From Istiophorus platypterus (taxonomy: Eukaryota; Chordata; Actinopteri; Istiophoriformes; Istiophoridae), in contig CM029122.1 of assembly GCA_016859345.1 (NCBI GenBank), forward strand, positions 2,274,001-2,338,000: 64,000 nucleotides of DNA, given 5' to 3'. Positions 1 through 45,810 of the stretch are shown here, piece after piece. The notes beneath the pieces are model-generated. The model did not search any database. It was not told the DNA's origin and was given only the letters and a program-made list of their open reading frames with translations. Positions within the stretch are counted from its first letter, which is position 1, and the number at the start of each line of letters is the position of its first letter. A program made the translations under genes and the position numbers.

Positions 1-144
1 CTAAAAGTCTAATAAACCCAAACTGCTTGCCCCAGCATCAAGGTCAAGGTGTAATCATAATGGCCTTTTATGACTGTGATTTTTGCACAGGATACACCGA
101 CCGCTCCACTCCTAACTCCTCACTGTCATTGCTCCCACGTCTAG

Positions 145-34297
<34,153 letters not shown>

Positions 34298-34645
34298 TGG
34301 TAACACTCTGTCGTTCTGAGGACAGTCGGAACCACAACGGACTTTAAAATCGGAAACTCTCCGGAAAACCTTTATTTTTTTATTTTTTCTTCTTTTCTTT
34401 TCTTTTCTTTTCTTTTTTTCTGATATTCAGGAAGTAAGCCGGCAGTCCTCCAAACTGTGCTCTGTAGCTAATCCCCGTAAGGCAGCTGCGTGAAAGCTGT
34501 GTGTCTATGCAACCTGCCCAGAGCCCCGCCGCCCCCGCCCCCGGCAGCTCCCCCTCTGTCACCATGACCAGACTGTTCTACTGCTGGCCCAGCTGGACTC
34601 CAACAGAAAACACACACACATATAAATCCCAAATGAAAATGATGA

Positions 34646-34651
34646 AATAAA
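34646..34651 (+). terminator. proximal polyadenylation signal AATAAA
   Basis: Exact AATAAA about 350 bases after the stop, followed by a TTTTGTAC stretch. Candidate proximal site giving a short 3' UTR. Confidence 0.5.
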
Positions 34652-35247
34652 GTTTTGTACATATTTTAACTGGCCACATCCTCACACAGAGACTACTGAC
34701 TTGATAGTTTTGTTTTCCTTTTTTTTTTTTTTTTTTTTTAATAATCTGTTTATGGGTTGACTCCACAGCTTCTTGCCTCCCCGCCCCCCCCTTCCCCTTC
34801 CCCTTCCCCTTCCCCTTCCTAGCTTGTCTTTGGTATGTTAGACACCTCCTCAGTCTGGAAAAAGAAGATGAAAGCTGTTTTTGTAATGTGAAAAGCTGAG
34901 TGACACAACATTTCTCCCCCCACCGTTTTTTTATCATCAGTTGAAAAGGTTAAATTTAGTTTTGCTGGAACTATGATGAATTTTCAGTTACTTTAAGAGG
35001 AAATAATTTGTAGACAAACAACAGCCAAGTCACGGAGAAAAAAAGGGTTGCACATAGACAAAAGAGTGAAATTTAATTTGTTTTGTTTTTTTAATTTTGA
35101 TGTAAATTTACACTATTTATAAATGCATATTTATTGCTTGAAAATATTTGTTGATGGAATGCTGTAATTTTTTTTCCAGAGTACCTGCCATTAAATTTGA
35201 AGGAGCCTTGTGATTTTGAGCACGGCCCCTCATACGTTTTCTATATA

Positions 35248-35253
35248 AATAAA
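35248..35253 (+). terminator. polyadenylation signal AATAAA
   Basis: Exact AATAAA in ATATAAATAAAAATTG. Candidate middle site. Confidence 0.5.
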
Positions 35254-35327
35254 AATTGCTTAGTAAGCATTGTACAGAGACCTTTACCTTGAAATGGGTT
35301 TATTGTTTGAAGGATGTTTTATGCGTC

Positions 35328-35333
35328 AATAAA
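35328..35333 (+). terminator. distal polyadenylation signal AATAAA
   Basis: Exact AATAAA within GTCAATAAAC, followed by an A run and then CTCTGTTGTACTTATT, a plausible downstream GU/U-rich element. Most likely the main end of the transcript. Confidence 0.6.
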
Positions 35334-35350
35334 CAAAAAAACTGTCTTTA

Positions 35351-37454
35351 TTTACATCTGCAGCTCTGTTGTACTTATTATTATTTTGACTTTAATCTTT
35401 GATGTAGGTAAAATTCAGCCATTGTTTTATTGGTACATTATGTATTTGTCCTGAGAATATTATAGTAGGTGGAAACATATCAGTTTTAAAACAGGAAAAA
35501 ATTTCAAATAATCCCCATGAATACAAATACAACAGCGGTATTATAATCTAAAGACAGACATACAGCGAACTGATTTTTAAAAAATGTAATAAAATGCAAA
35601 ATTTAAAAAGTAGGAGAAACAAATTCCACATTTTTTGAGATTTGAGTAGAAAATGCAGACACTGCAGCAAATGGGAATTAGAAAAAATAGATTTTATGGT
35701 ATGTTAACTGTTTATTTCATCAACTTAAAATTTAAAGTATTAAACTAATTTGTGATTATGCTAAGCCCCCCCCCCCCCCCCACACACACACACACACACG
35801 ATTGGTCCTCCAACCCAGCCCCCCCACCCCCATGCTGGCAGATATTGCAGCTTCTAAACTCTTCATTAGTTTTACTTTCACCGACTGTCAAAGTTTCAGC
35901 CTCTTCCTGCGGATCAGGTTCTGGTTCGGAGACGTTTTTGGTCCGTCCTGGACTCACAGCAGGTTTAGGATCCGCCCACGGGTTTTCAGTGATGTTTCGG
36001 ATCCTGGGGGGGGTCCAGAAGGATTCTGAGATCTGCTTTGGATCATGGTCGTGTTGTAGAAGCCTCAGACTCTCTTCATTTTCACTTTCTTGACAGACCA
36101 GGGGACATTTGCGTCCTTTATCTGCTGCTATTCAGGGGAATCTGCTCTTCCTTCATCGGTGGAACGCTTCCTGTGCCACTGGCTTCCCTCCGTTGTATCT
36201 CAGCAGGGAAACACCGGAGAAACCAACTGGATCCTTACGCTGGCTGAGGCCTCATACGGGCTGAACTTAAGAATCGTTTCACAGAGGGAGGGGGGGTTGG
36301 GGTGGTGGTGGTGGGGGGGGATCTAGTTCTCCACCTCATACCCTGGAAGCAGAAAGCGATACCCTCACAGCTGATGTGAAGAGGAGGAAGGATCGTGGGT
36401 TTGTGATAACTGTTATTAAGACGTGAAAGATGTGAATCGATCATTTAAGATGAAGGTCATTTCTGAAAATATAAAGCTCGGACATGACATGTTTGTACTG
36501 GCTTCTTTCTCCCAAAATGTGGCTTCCTCTTTCCAATGGTTGATCATTTTAGAAATGGACATTTGTCCCGGTTTTCTTAACTGAGGCAGCAGGAATGAGA
36601 AGCTTTTTCAAAACTGAAGCCCAAGGACACAGTTTTATTAAGGGGCCGAGCGAGCGTTAGATGGATTGTCGGGAAATCTTGTGCAGACGTTCATGTTTCC
36701 CGGAGGATGAATTTGGGTCTAACCACATTTACGTCAACCAACTGGGTCAAAAACAAACTTTTAACCCTTGATTTTTTTTCCTCATCTTAATGAGTATCAT
36801 CATAGCAGATGAAAGATCTGCATCCATCCTGCGTGAAGAACACTGCAAGGCACTGGCAACTCCACGGCCGCCATTTGTCCAATCCCGGCCGGCGCTCTCG
36901 TCGGAGGCAGGCTGCCAGGAGACACACCCCCCCCCCCCCCAGCCAAGTGGATCACCAGGAGGACAGGGAAAGCTGTTCCCCCACACCGCAGATATCTTGG
37001 CAAAATGTATCAATCAAGAGTACGGCTTCAGACGCTCAAATCCGGGTCCCAAAATGATGCTAATTTGTATTCGAACGTGTCCAGAAACTGAATAAATAAA
37101 TAATTGTAGAAAATCGAAGCGCTGACGCGTTGGATCCGGACCAACGGCAAAGGCAAGAACTGCTCTGGGCGACAGAGCGTGTGAGAACAATCCAGATGGC
37201 GGCAAGCGGACGAAGGACACGTCTTCCATGCGGTTAGAGACGTGTTTAGTGGTCACTTGAGAATTTTAAAGATTCTGCACCTGATTAGCATGTTAAGGAG
37301 TAAATAATAGCTGCAACACGGCGACATGGTTTGTTCAAATTCAACGTCCGCAAATGTTCAACAGATTAAGAAGGGAGGTGCAGATGATTCAGTCATTTGA
37401 TTCAAAGAGAAGCCTGATTTCTTATCTTTTCCGTGGAAGCATTGTGTGAGTTTT

Positions 37455-37493
<39 letters not shown>

Positions 37494-39398
37494 GTTTTGT
37501 TTTGTTTTTTCCCTGAGCAGCTAAAAGACTCATTTGGCGCTCGCCGGGCTGCAGGCCACAGCCAGACCCCCCACAAAATAACAAAGACATAAAGCCTCAT
37601 TAAATGTCCCCACAACGCGCCCAGTTGACCGGCTCCGGCAGGGGGGCCGCCTTTATCCGAACGAAGTCCACGAGGGCGCAGAGGGGGAAAATAACGAGTC
37701 CGAAACAAGGTAGGTGCGAGAAATCAAAAGCGTTTCTGATGTTTGTCTATAATCAATACGATATTTGATCTTTTCCCTCGGCCCCTCGTGGGTTATTGTG
37801 TGGTAATTAAACCGCGCCCGGCTCGGTTTTTGGGTCACGCTGCACTAGATTTACTTTCCAGCCTCCTGAGAGAGAAGATCTGGTTTAAAGGGAGAGACAG
37901 AAAAGAGGAATTCCGACAATGGTCGGTTTGTAAAAAGAGGAACAGAGAGGATTTCCTGACTCCGTGAATGAACAGATGAAAATGAGACAACGGGCCAATG
38001 AATACCTTTGACTGATCTACACAGTAACTTGACCCCAGCCCCCTGCTCTGATGTAAAACACTGGAGGGAGTATGTTGGGTTTTTGTCCAGACGCAGATAT
38101 TGCAACAGCATTGGATCAGTTCCCTCAAAAACAGCGTCGTGCCGACGTTCGCGGTGCCCAGAGGATGAATCCTGACGATCCACCAGGTTCCTGTTCGTGG
38201 TTTTGAGATAAAGGTCTTGATTTTGGGGTTCGGTCCGCTCATTACCAAAGCAGAGCAGTCGCCCTAATGTCGTGAACATGCGCTCGGCCGTACACGCCGC
38301 ACCCGAGCCGCAAATTGTTTTTCGGGGAAGACACCGTTTGATCCGAGTCGCGTCGCAGAGCGGTAATGATCCCGGTGAGAAAACCCAGCTGAGACCAAAG
38401 CGTCGTCTGTTCGCATGAACTCTGTGGCTCGGAGTCAATGTGCAGGCTTTTTCTTTTTCTTTTCTTTCTCCTGACCCTCTCAGGTTTCAAGGAAAAAAAC
38501 AAAAAAAACAAAAGCAGAAAGCACAGGGAACCTGTGAGCGCCAGCCCATGAGATGAAATTAAAAGGCAGATGTGCACACGTTACAGATGTTGACGTGTTT
38601 TTCCCCCTTCTGTCTTGCTAATGCCGCATCGTTTCACGTGTCACCCGTATCCAACAAATTACCGAGAGACTGCAAACGACTGGGTTTCGGTCCGGCTGAG
38701 ACACGCATTCGGTGAAGACGTTTCAGGGCGAGCCACCAGAACCGTATGGTTATTATTGGCTTTTCACGCAAAGTGCAAAGATTATTTTTTAACATCTCTA
38801 TCAGCACCGTCTAGTTCCTTTACATTCTGTATGATTCACATAGAAAACATTGCTAAGAGCTGTTTAACGTTAATAGTGGAAAAAGGAGACTGTGACAAAC
38901 ATCCCTGCTGGATGCTGAAGTGCTTGATTATTATCGGTCCATAGGAGATGCTGATGGAGTTTGTCAGCTCAGCCTCAGTGTGTGTGTGTGTGTGTGTGTG
39001 AGAGACTCACACACACACACACACATACACACACACACATACACACACACCTTCCTGTAAGAGAGCCGACACTGAATAAAAGCTCAGAGTCGTAGCATCA
39101 ATCAAGGGACACGCTGTACCGAAGCGTGGTGGCGAAGTGTTGGCTGTGCTGATTGATCTCTAATCGCTGCTCATGCCTCTGAACAGTGTCCTGGTGTAAC
39201 CTGCTTCAGGGCAGCTCGTCACAGCAGGGACAATAACCAGGAAAGTTAATGAAACCCATCTATATAAAAATCAGAAATAAAATTAAACACAGTTGACCGA
39301 TTATACTTAACAAACGACTGAGCTTTCTTGTTTTTAAATCTATTTATTCATTTATTTCTGTTTAATTCAAATTTTGAATATCTTCTTGTTCCATAACA
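35351..39398. other. intergenic, no gene recognised
   Basis: Contains a C14 run plus (CA)n at about 35767-35799, a C run near 36927-36940, (GT)n at about 37457-37490, and (GT)n/(CA)n at about 38980-39050. Frames up to 195 codons occur on the minus strand (37851-38438) but resemble no family I know and lack gene context. Confidence 0.65.
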
Positions 39399-39905
39399 TA
39401 TATAATCATAGTTAATTTTATTCATATGGCACCTTTCGTACAGGAATTGCAGCTCAAAGTGCTTTTCAATAAAGAGCTGACGGTAATAAGAACAGGCATA
39501 AAGTGAAGAGAGAAAGGACAGAATGCAGCTGTTAATAATAGAAGTTAATAAAAGGACCGGAACAAGGATGAAATGCCACAGAAAGGGTGAGGAGAACAAG
39601 CTAAAAGACAATGATAATAGAAATAATAAGAGCGGCACTAAGAGGTGAATCTCGTTCCTCGTTGATGCTGAGAAATGTTTTTACAGTTGGTTTTAAAGTC
39701 TCAGCTCAGTGAGGCTCCTGCATGTATTTCTGACTTGTTTTCCTCCTACAGGCCTGGTTGCAGGGTGAGACCCCCCCCCCATTATAACTTTCTATTTCTC
39801 TTTAACCCTCTGCTACCGTGTTAGTTTTACCTTTATGCTTTTAAACATCTCTGCGACTTTGTTCTGAGAAGTGCTATAAAAGGCCTTGAGAAATGTAATT
39901 ATGAT
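39399..39905. repeat. teleost interspersed repeat (SINE-like words)
   Basis: Left part has TTTTATTCATATGGCACCTTT, then CAGCTCAAAGTGCTTTTCAATA; right part has AAGTGCTATAAAAGGCCTTG then an ATTATTATTTAT tail. These words are typical of a high-copy fish repeat. The middle may include unrelated sequence. Confidence 0.5.
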
Positions 39906-42897
39906 TATTATTTATCTCCACATGTGTGCGGAGCGTTTTCCATTTAATCCATTAATGCATCTTGCCCATCGCTCAGCCCAGCGGGAGCAGAGTCTGAGTC
40001 GCTGCCCCACGTCCGTCACGCCGCTCCACCCTCTTCAACACCGGGCGGCGGGTTTTTCCGATTTTTCCCAACACAGGTTGTCACTTTGTTTGTTTGCAGC
40101 TATTCCACAGAGCCGTGATTTATGAGTTTAATATTTGAATAGGGAATTTCACTCGGCTGCGTTTTATCTAAACCAACAATAAAATGTTCCCACTGAGAAA
40201 CACCAGCCGAAGCCCGATATAACTTATCCCTCGGCGTCGTTGACCTATTGCACCAGTGGCCATTAGGATGAACATGGACACTGTAGTTTATTCTAAGTCA
40301 GACACACGCGTGCACACATACACGCACGCACACACACACTGTCTAAATTCTCTGTAGAAAACCAGACTGAAACAATCCCCGAAAATAAAAGTTTCTCCCG
40401 TTTTAATGATGAAACAAATAAAATGCCCAATTCTTTAAGGAAGTTATTTTGATTCTAAAAACAAAGTTTACTGTAGATTTGTGATACATTTTTTAAGATT
40501 TACATCCACAGTCCATCATCAGACAGCGGCCAGTCAAAAAAGGTTCTAGAGACACACTAAGGCAGTGGTAATTTTGGTTTGGTTTTTCTTTTCATTGTAT
40601 TTGTTGACAGTACTAAAAAAAAAAATATCACCAGAATCATCTTTTATATTGAAAATAAACCTAAACAGTCGGATCCTGGTTCTTTCTGAGTTGTCAGGCA
40701 GTTGTTTGTTTTTTTTCTGTCACAGTCCAAAGACTCTCAGGTCACCAGGTGTTCGTCTGACACCCTGAAGTGGGTAAAAAAAGAAGTGAATAAAGGCAAA
40801 CCCCCCTAAAAATACCTGCATCTAGCGTCTCAACCTGCGGAAGTAAAATACAACCTGTAAGTTTGAGCAGCCTGTAGACGAGCAGATGAAGAGTCGCTTT
40901 GATGTGAGGAAGAGGAGAGGGAGGACAGCGACGTGAACGCCAACACTGCAATTCATCCGTCAGACCGCCCCCCCACTTCACATTTCATCCATTATTACAA
41001 CCTGTCCTGGAGATGTCCACCAATCAAAACCAAGGCAAATGAAAGCCCGGCGCTGGTTAGTCCCTCTCCGTTCCACTGATAATATTCTGAGTTGAACCTG
41101 GAGAGAAACCTGTGGATAATGAGCGTATGATAATATACAACAGTGAAACGAGACTGGGCCTTTGAGCGAGGTGTCGCTCACCCGAACCTTTTCCCCATAA
41201 ACGCGCTTTGTTCGCCAGTCGACACCCATTGTGTTTGTGCAGCGGAGTGACTCACGAGCGTGGGGTCGAGGCGTTCGGCGGCGTGGGCGGCGTGGGCGCC
41301 GAGGGCGCTGCGGGCAGCGAGCTCGACGGCTCCTCCATTACCGGAACCGTGGGTGGCAGCGTTTGGACCTGTGGACTGACAACCGCTCCGCTCAGAACCA
41401 CTTTAATTGATTCACAATCCTGTTTCAGTCTCCGGTGGTTTTCTTTTTTCCCCACTTTTTGGTGACAGTGCTGACAGGCTGTTTTTTCCATCTATCCACT
41501 CACTTGAAGAGTAGGAAGGGGGAGGGGGTTGACATTTTGAAAATATCAGACTGGAAGCTGAGGCTTTTTTTTTTTAGGTGGGGGGGGGGGGCATGTGTGG
41601 GACACAGTCATTTCCTCACATTAAAACACAGTTGGGCACCATCACCTGTTCTGATCCGTTGCATTTTGCATATGCCTGAATTATCGATGTTCGCTCCGAT
41701 GTGCTGGGAACAGATGCTGTTTATGTATTTATTCATGTATTTATTTACTTCTTTCATTTCACTGTTGCCTTAAATAGCGTCTCCACGGCTGCACTCTACC
41801 TGCCCAGGAACCAGACGACAGGTGAACAAACATCTCCGAGGCAAAGATCTCGGGGGCGGTGGAGACCGAAAGAGAGCCGACAGAAACATCCTGCCGTGGT
41901 TTAGTCGTCATTAGAGATACAGATGCATTTGAAGGGACATTTAATGGCCCTTTAGTGAGACGTCTCAGTTTCTGTGGGAAAACATCCGGTGACGGGTCCG
42001 GTTTCTGTTGTCATTCGACTTTCAACCTACAGTCGTGATTTTTTTTTATTTACTGGCACGAAATAGGTCTGAGAGACGGAACAATGGAAATTCAGTGGCA
42101 CTTAAAGGAAAATGGGAGGAAAGATCATTGGTCAGAGACGGTGACATCAGAAATTGATGAAAGGGAATTTGACAGCGTCGGAAAGTGGAAGTGATGGAAA
42201 AAACCAGAGAGGAAAAAGCAGGAAAAATAGTAGAAATTTCCGGGAGAGAAAGAGAGAGAGAGAGGTGAGAGGGAAAAGATCTTTTCCTGTTGAATTGGCA
42301 CCAAAGATCTTCCGTGCCAGGGTTCACGTAAGAGATCGAGTGAGGAAGACGAAGAGGAAGAGCCTCACGCAGGAGCCATTCAGGAGGAGCAGAGGAGGAG
42401 GTGGAGGAGGAAGGAAGTTTTTATTCGGAGGATAAATTATTTAAAGCTCACGTTTTTCCCTTATGATTCATAAAACCGATCTGTTTTTTTCCAGAAAAAA
42501 AAAGTTCAATTACCTTGTTTAGACCTGTTTAAAATCACATCTACTCCTTCTCCCTTCACTTGAAAATCCCAAATACGCCAACATGGAAATATCTTCCAAG
42601 TCAGAAGTTTAATTCCTGGACACAAGATGTCTTCCGTTTCACCGGGAAAAGTCTGGCTTCGGTGTCGGTGACCCGGGAACCGGCATGTTCGGTGTCGGTG
42701 TGTGACTCTGAGAAAAAAAAACAATTAAATACAAAAACAACAAAAACAAAAACTCCTCGCGAGCCTCATGTGGAACCGACGAAGCCTCTGGAAGTGGAGC
42801 GAGAAACTTCTGTTGGCTGAGACAGAAACGAGAGCCGGGCAGAGCTGGAGCCAGCAGATGTCACTGTAGTTATGAAAGACTTACAGTATGAGTCCAT

Positions 42898-42942
<45 letters not shown>

Positions 42943-44049
42943 CCTACTAAAGAGGATCAAAGCTGCTCCTAAACACAGAAGGTGTATTCCAGATGTCTTA
43001 GTCACTCGTGACTCAGCTATTTGTTCCGTTCCTGTTTGTTTTTACTCTTAAACCCGAGTGACTCACGCCGGAAATGGAAATCATAGTCATTTGTGGAAGT
43101 GCTGGGCTCGTGAGGAATGTGTCCGAGAGGAGCGCAGAAAAAAAGCGCCAAGGCCCCAAAGCTGACGAGGAGAAGCCTGAGCGGTTACCGTGGTTTCTGA
43201 TGGGCCAAACACCTGAAAACCTCCAGGTTGTCTGGGAATTATTTCATTCTTCAGGGGTTGTTGGTTTATTCAAATGGACCAGGCAAAGCTGCAGTTTGCG
43301 TTTAACTCACATATATTAAAATGATAATAATCTTAATATTGGCCCCATGGGAATTAACGGGCTCGGCTCCGTTTTATGCTTGAAATCGATCAATTGTCAT
43401 TACTTTTGTCCACTGGACAAAAAGAGAGAAAGTTTCCTATTTTAATCAATTCCACACTGACTGCAGGGAATTCGAAAAGAGAGTCACCAAAACTATTTAA
43501 TGCATTTTAGGAAAAAGGCATAAAAACTGCGATACCGATATGAAATATGAATAGAAAATGACACAAAGCAGGATCAGGGTCAGTGAGAACTGCTGGAGTC
43601 CATTTATTCGGTCGTTTCTCGCCGTAGGAACATTCTGCTGCTGCTTTTTGTTCTTTTCCGTCAGCGTTTGGATTTTTCTCGTCTTACTTTTGCACAAGCT
43701 GCTGTTCTAAACTCTCCCTCCACTGCTTTCCTTCTATTCCTCTAGTAAATTTTTTTTCTCCCCTGTTAAATCCTCAAATAAAAATTCTACCGAAGCATCA
43801 TAAGCTCATGAAATTTTCGGTTTTGACTCCAGTGCATTTTGTAGCAGCAGCACTTGGACATTAGAATAATATAAAATCAGTGATTCACGTTGATGCACAA
43901 CCGTTTAAGAGCCTAGAAAAAAACTGCACCTCAGATTTGTACTTTATTTGGTTTTGCTTCATTGACTTTTATTGCCTGATTTTCTATTTATTTACTGTTT
44001 AATAATGAAGTTCTGGTTTCTTCTCCCTGAAGAAACCATTTCTGGCTCA
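39906..44049. other. intergenic, no gene recognised
   Basis: Mixed sequence with (CA)n at about 42899-42941 and purine-rich tracts near 42180-42420. No coding potential, tRNA or transposon that I can support. Confidence 0.65.
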
Positions 44050-44362
44050 GCCTGAGGCGGACGCGGACCGGGGCGCGGGCCGGACGCGGCCGCGGACCGG
44101 GGCGCGGGCCGCGGCGCCGTGACTCACCGGCGACTCACCGGCGTCGCCCCCGGGTCGCGTGCGGACCGCGGCCCGCGGGGACCGAAGGAGGCTGCGCGAG
44201 CTCAGCGGGTCGGATGAGTAAAGGTTTGACCCGGGACCGAACCCGCGAGACGACAACGGACGGACGTGAGCGGGCAAAACGGAATAAAACGATAAATAAC
44301 AGCGAACACGGTCCATTCATAAAAGCAGCCGCTGCGAAAAAGCCCCCGAATCTACCGGTGAG
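44050..44362. promoter_or_regulatory. CpG-rich patch with a possible first-exon donor
   Basis: 44056-44240 is very GC- and CpG-rich, with an imperfect tandem repeat of GCGGACCGGGGCGCGGGCC near 44062-44110. On the + strand the CpG patch is followed by CCGAATCTACCGGTGAGTAG, a consensus donor at about 44359. On the minus strand GGTGAGTC occurs twice at 44124-44140. It may be a promoter with a non-coding first exon; strand undecided. Confidence 0.4.
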
Positions 44363-44847
44363 TAGTAAAATAATGAGTCATTTCCTGTGGAAGTTATTGT
44401 GGAGCCGGTGTGAAACGGTTCAATCCTGATTAGACAAGAAAAAACACCAGAATCAGAAACGGCTCAAAAACATTCGGGGCTTTTTCAGCGAAGGGACGAA
44501 ACGGTGGAGTCGAGATCCTCTGGTTCTCCAGGGAAGGTGAGAAGGACCGAGTCAAAAACAACAGAAGACCAGGAGACGTGAAAATGGGCCGCTAACACCG
44601 AACTTTTAATCACCTCCGATCCAGTGGTGGACTAAAAGGTGCAGTATGCACCTTAAACCGAGACCGTGAGGTAAAGAGCCACCGTCTGGTGCTTGAGTAA
44701 AAGTAATCCATTACTTCCCACGTCCGAACAAACGACAGCACCGGTCGTCGCGAACCGTTCTGCACAGTTTTATTCTTTTTTTTCAGTGCAGCTTTCAAAT
44801 AGATTTTAATTTCCATTTGATATCTGTCCTCTGTTATTTCCATTATA

Positions 44848-45105
44848 TCAGTGGAGGGAGAAGTAATCAGCTACTTTACTTTACCTCGGTAAAAATACCT
44901 CGTGCCATCAAAATACTCCTCCGTATGAAGTAAAAGTATCAAATGTGATACTGATGCAAACCAGTTTCTTTGTGAATGTTTTGATATATGAACCATCATA
45001 TTATATTGCTAGATTATTAGTATTCATGCATTGTAGTTGAAGCAGTGTCATGATAAAGCAGGTGGTTGAGGTGGAGTTATTTTAAGAAAATAAAAGTCCT
45101 GTGTT
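44848..45105. repeat. teleost interspersed repeat of the GTAAAAGTA type
   Basis: Words CAGTGGAGGGAGAAGTAATC, GGTAAAAATACCTC, GAAGTAAAAGTATCAAA and GGTTGAGGTGGAGTTATTTT, in this order, match a very common percomorph repeat (from memory). Confidence 0.65.
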
Positions 45106-45761
45106 TAATCTAATATATATATCTATCTATATGTGTATATATAGATAGATATATATACACATCATTTTTTATTATAATTTTATTTTCTTTATTTGTTTTT
45201 TTAAATAATTTGTTTTCTAAAACTTAATTTGCAACAGATAATGGATGATTCTCTGAAATGCGGTGGAGTGGTGGTTTATAGCAGCAGAAATGCCTGGAAA
45301 CACCTTGAAAAAAACCTGGAAAAACCCGGGTTGAGCAATCCAGTAAATGTTTGTTTTTAATTTTCACCTCTGCTGATGACAAAAAAAAACAAAAATAGAA
45401 AAAAACCGTCAACAATATCAGCGTTTAATGAAGGAGGCAGGAGAAAATACACGAGACACGGTTCTTGATAAACAGGTGGACTGGACTGGATGCACATGGC
45501 GGTTCTCCTGGGTCTCTGGAGGGGACGCAGGAGTCTCAGCCGTCTCCCTGCCAGGTCTGCACAAAGTTCACAGCCCCCCCCCAAAAAACACACACATAAC
45601 TCATGTCTCCAGAAACCCTCGTTCATCCTCCCCGTGCCAAGGCAGCGCCGAGGCCTCCACGTGGTAGAAGTCCCCCGGATTCCTGCCGGATGAGTCTCAA
45701 GGTTCTGGAGCCGTGAGTCACAGGAGGCGTCGGCTTAAATTGATGAGTTTCTTGTGATTTT

Positions 45762-45810
<49 letters not shown>

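Larger units (their letters stand above)
34298..35350 (+). other. kdm6a: kdm6a 3' untranslated region
   Basis: This AT-rich stretch follows the stop codon. It contains (TTTTC)n near 34389-34415, a T run near 34722-34739, a (CCCCTT)n block near 34793-34820 and three AATAAA signals. The end is inferred from the last signal (35328-35333) and the GT/T-rich sequence just after it. Confidence 0.75.

Noticed and set aside
37851..38438. 195-codon open frame on the minus strand
   Set aside because: No recognisable domain, no splice context, and the composition looks like translated non-coding sequence. The starting ATG has no supporting features.
44047..44316. 89-codon minus-strand frame in the CpG patch
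   Set aside because: Arg/Pro/Ala-rich translation of GC repeat; no recognised protein. Kept only as a possible promoter region.
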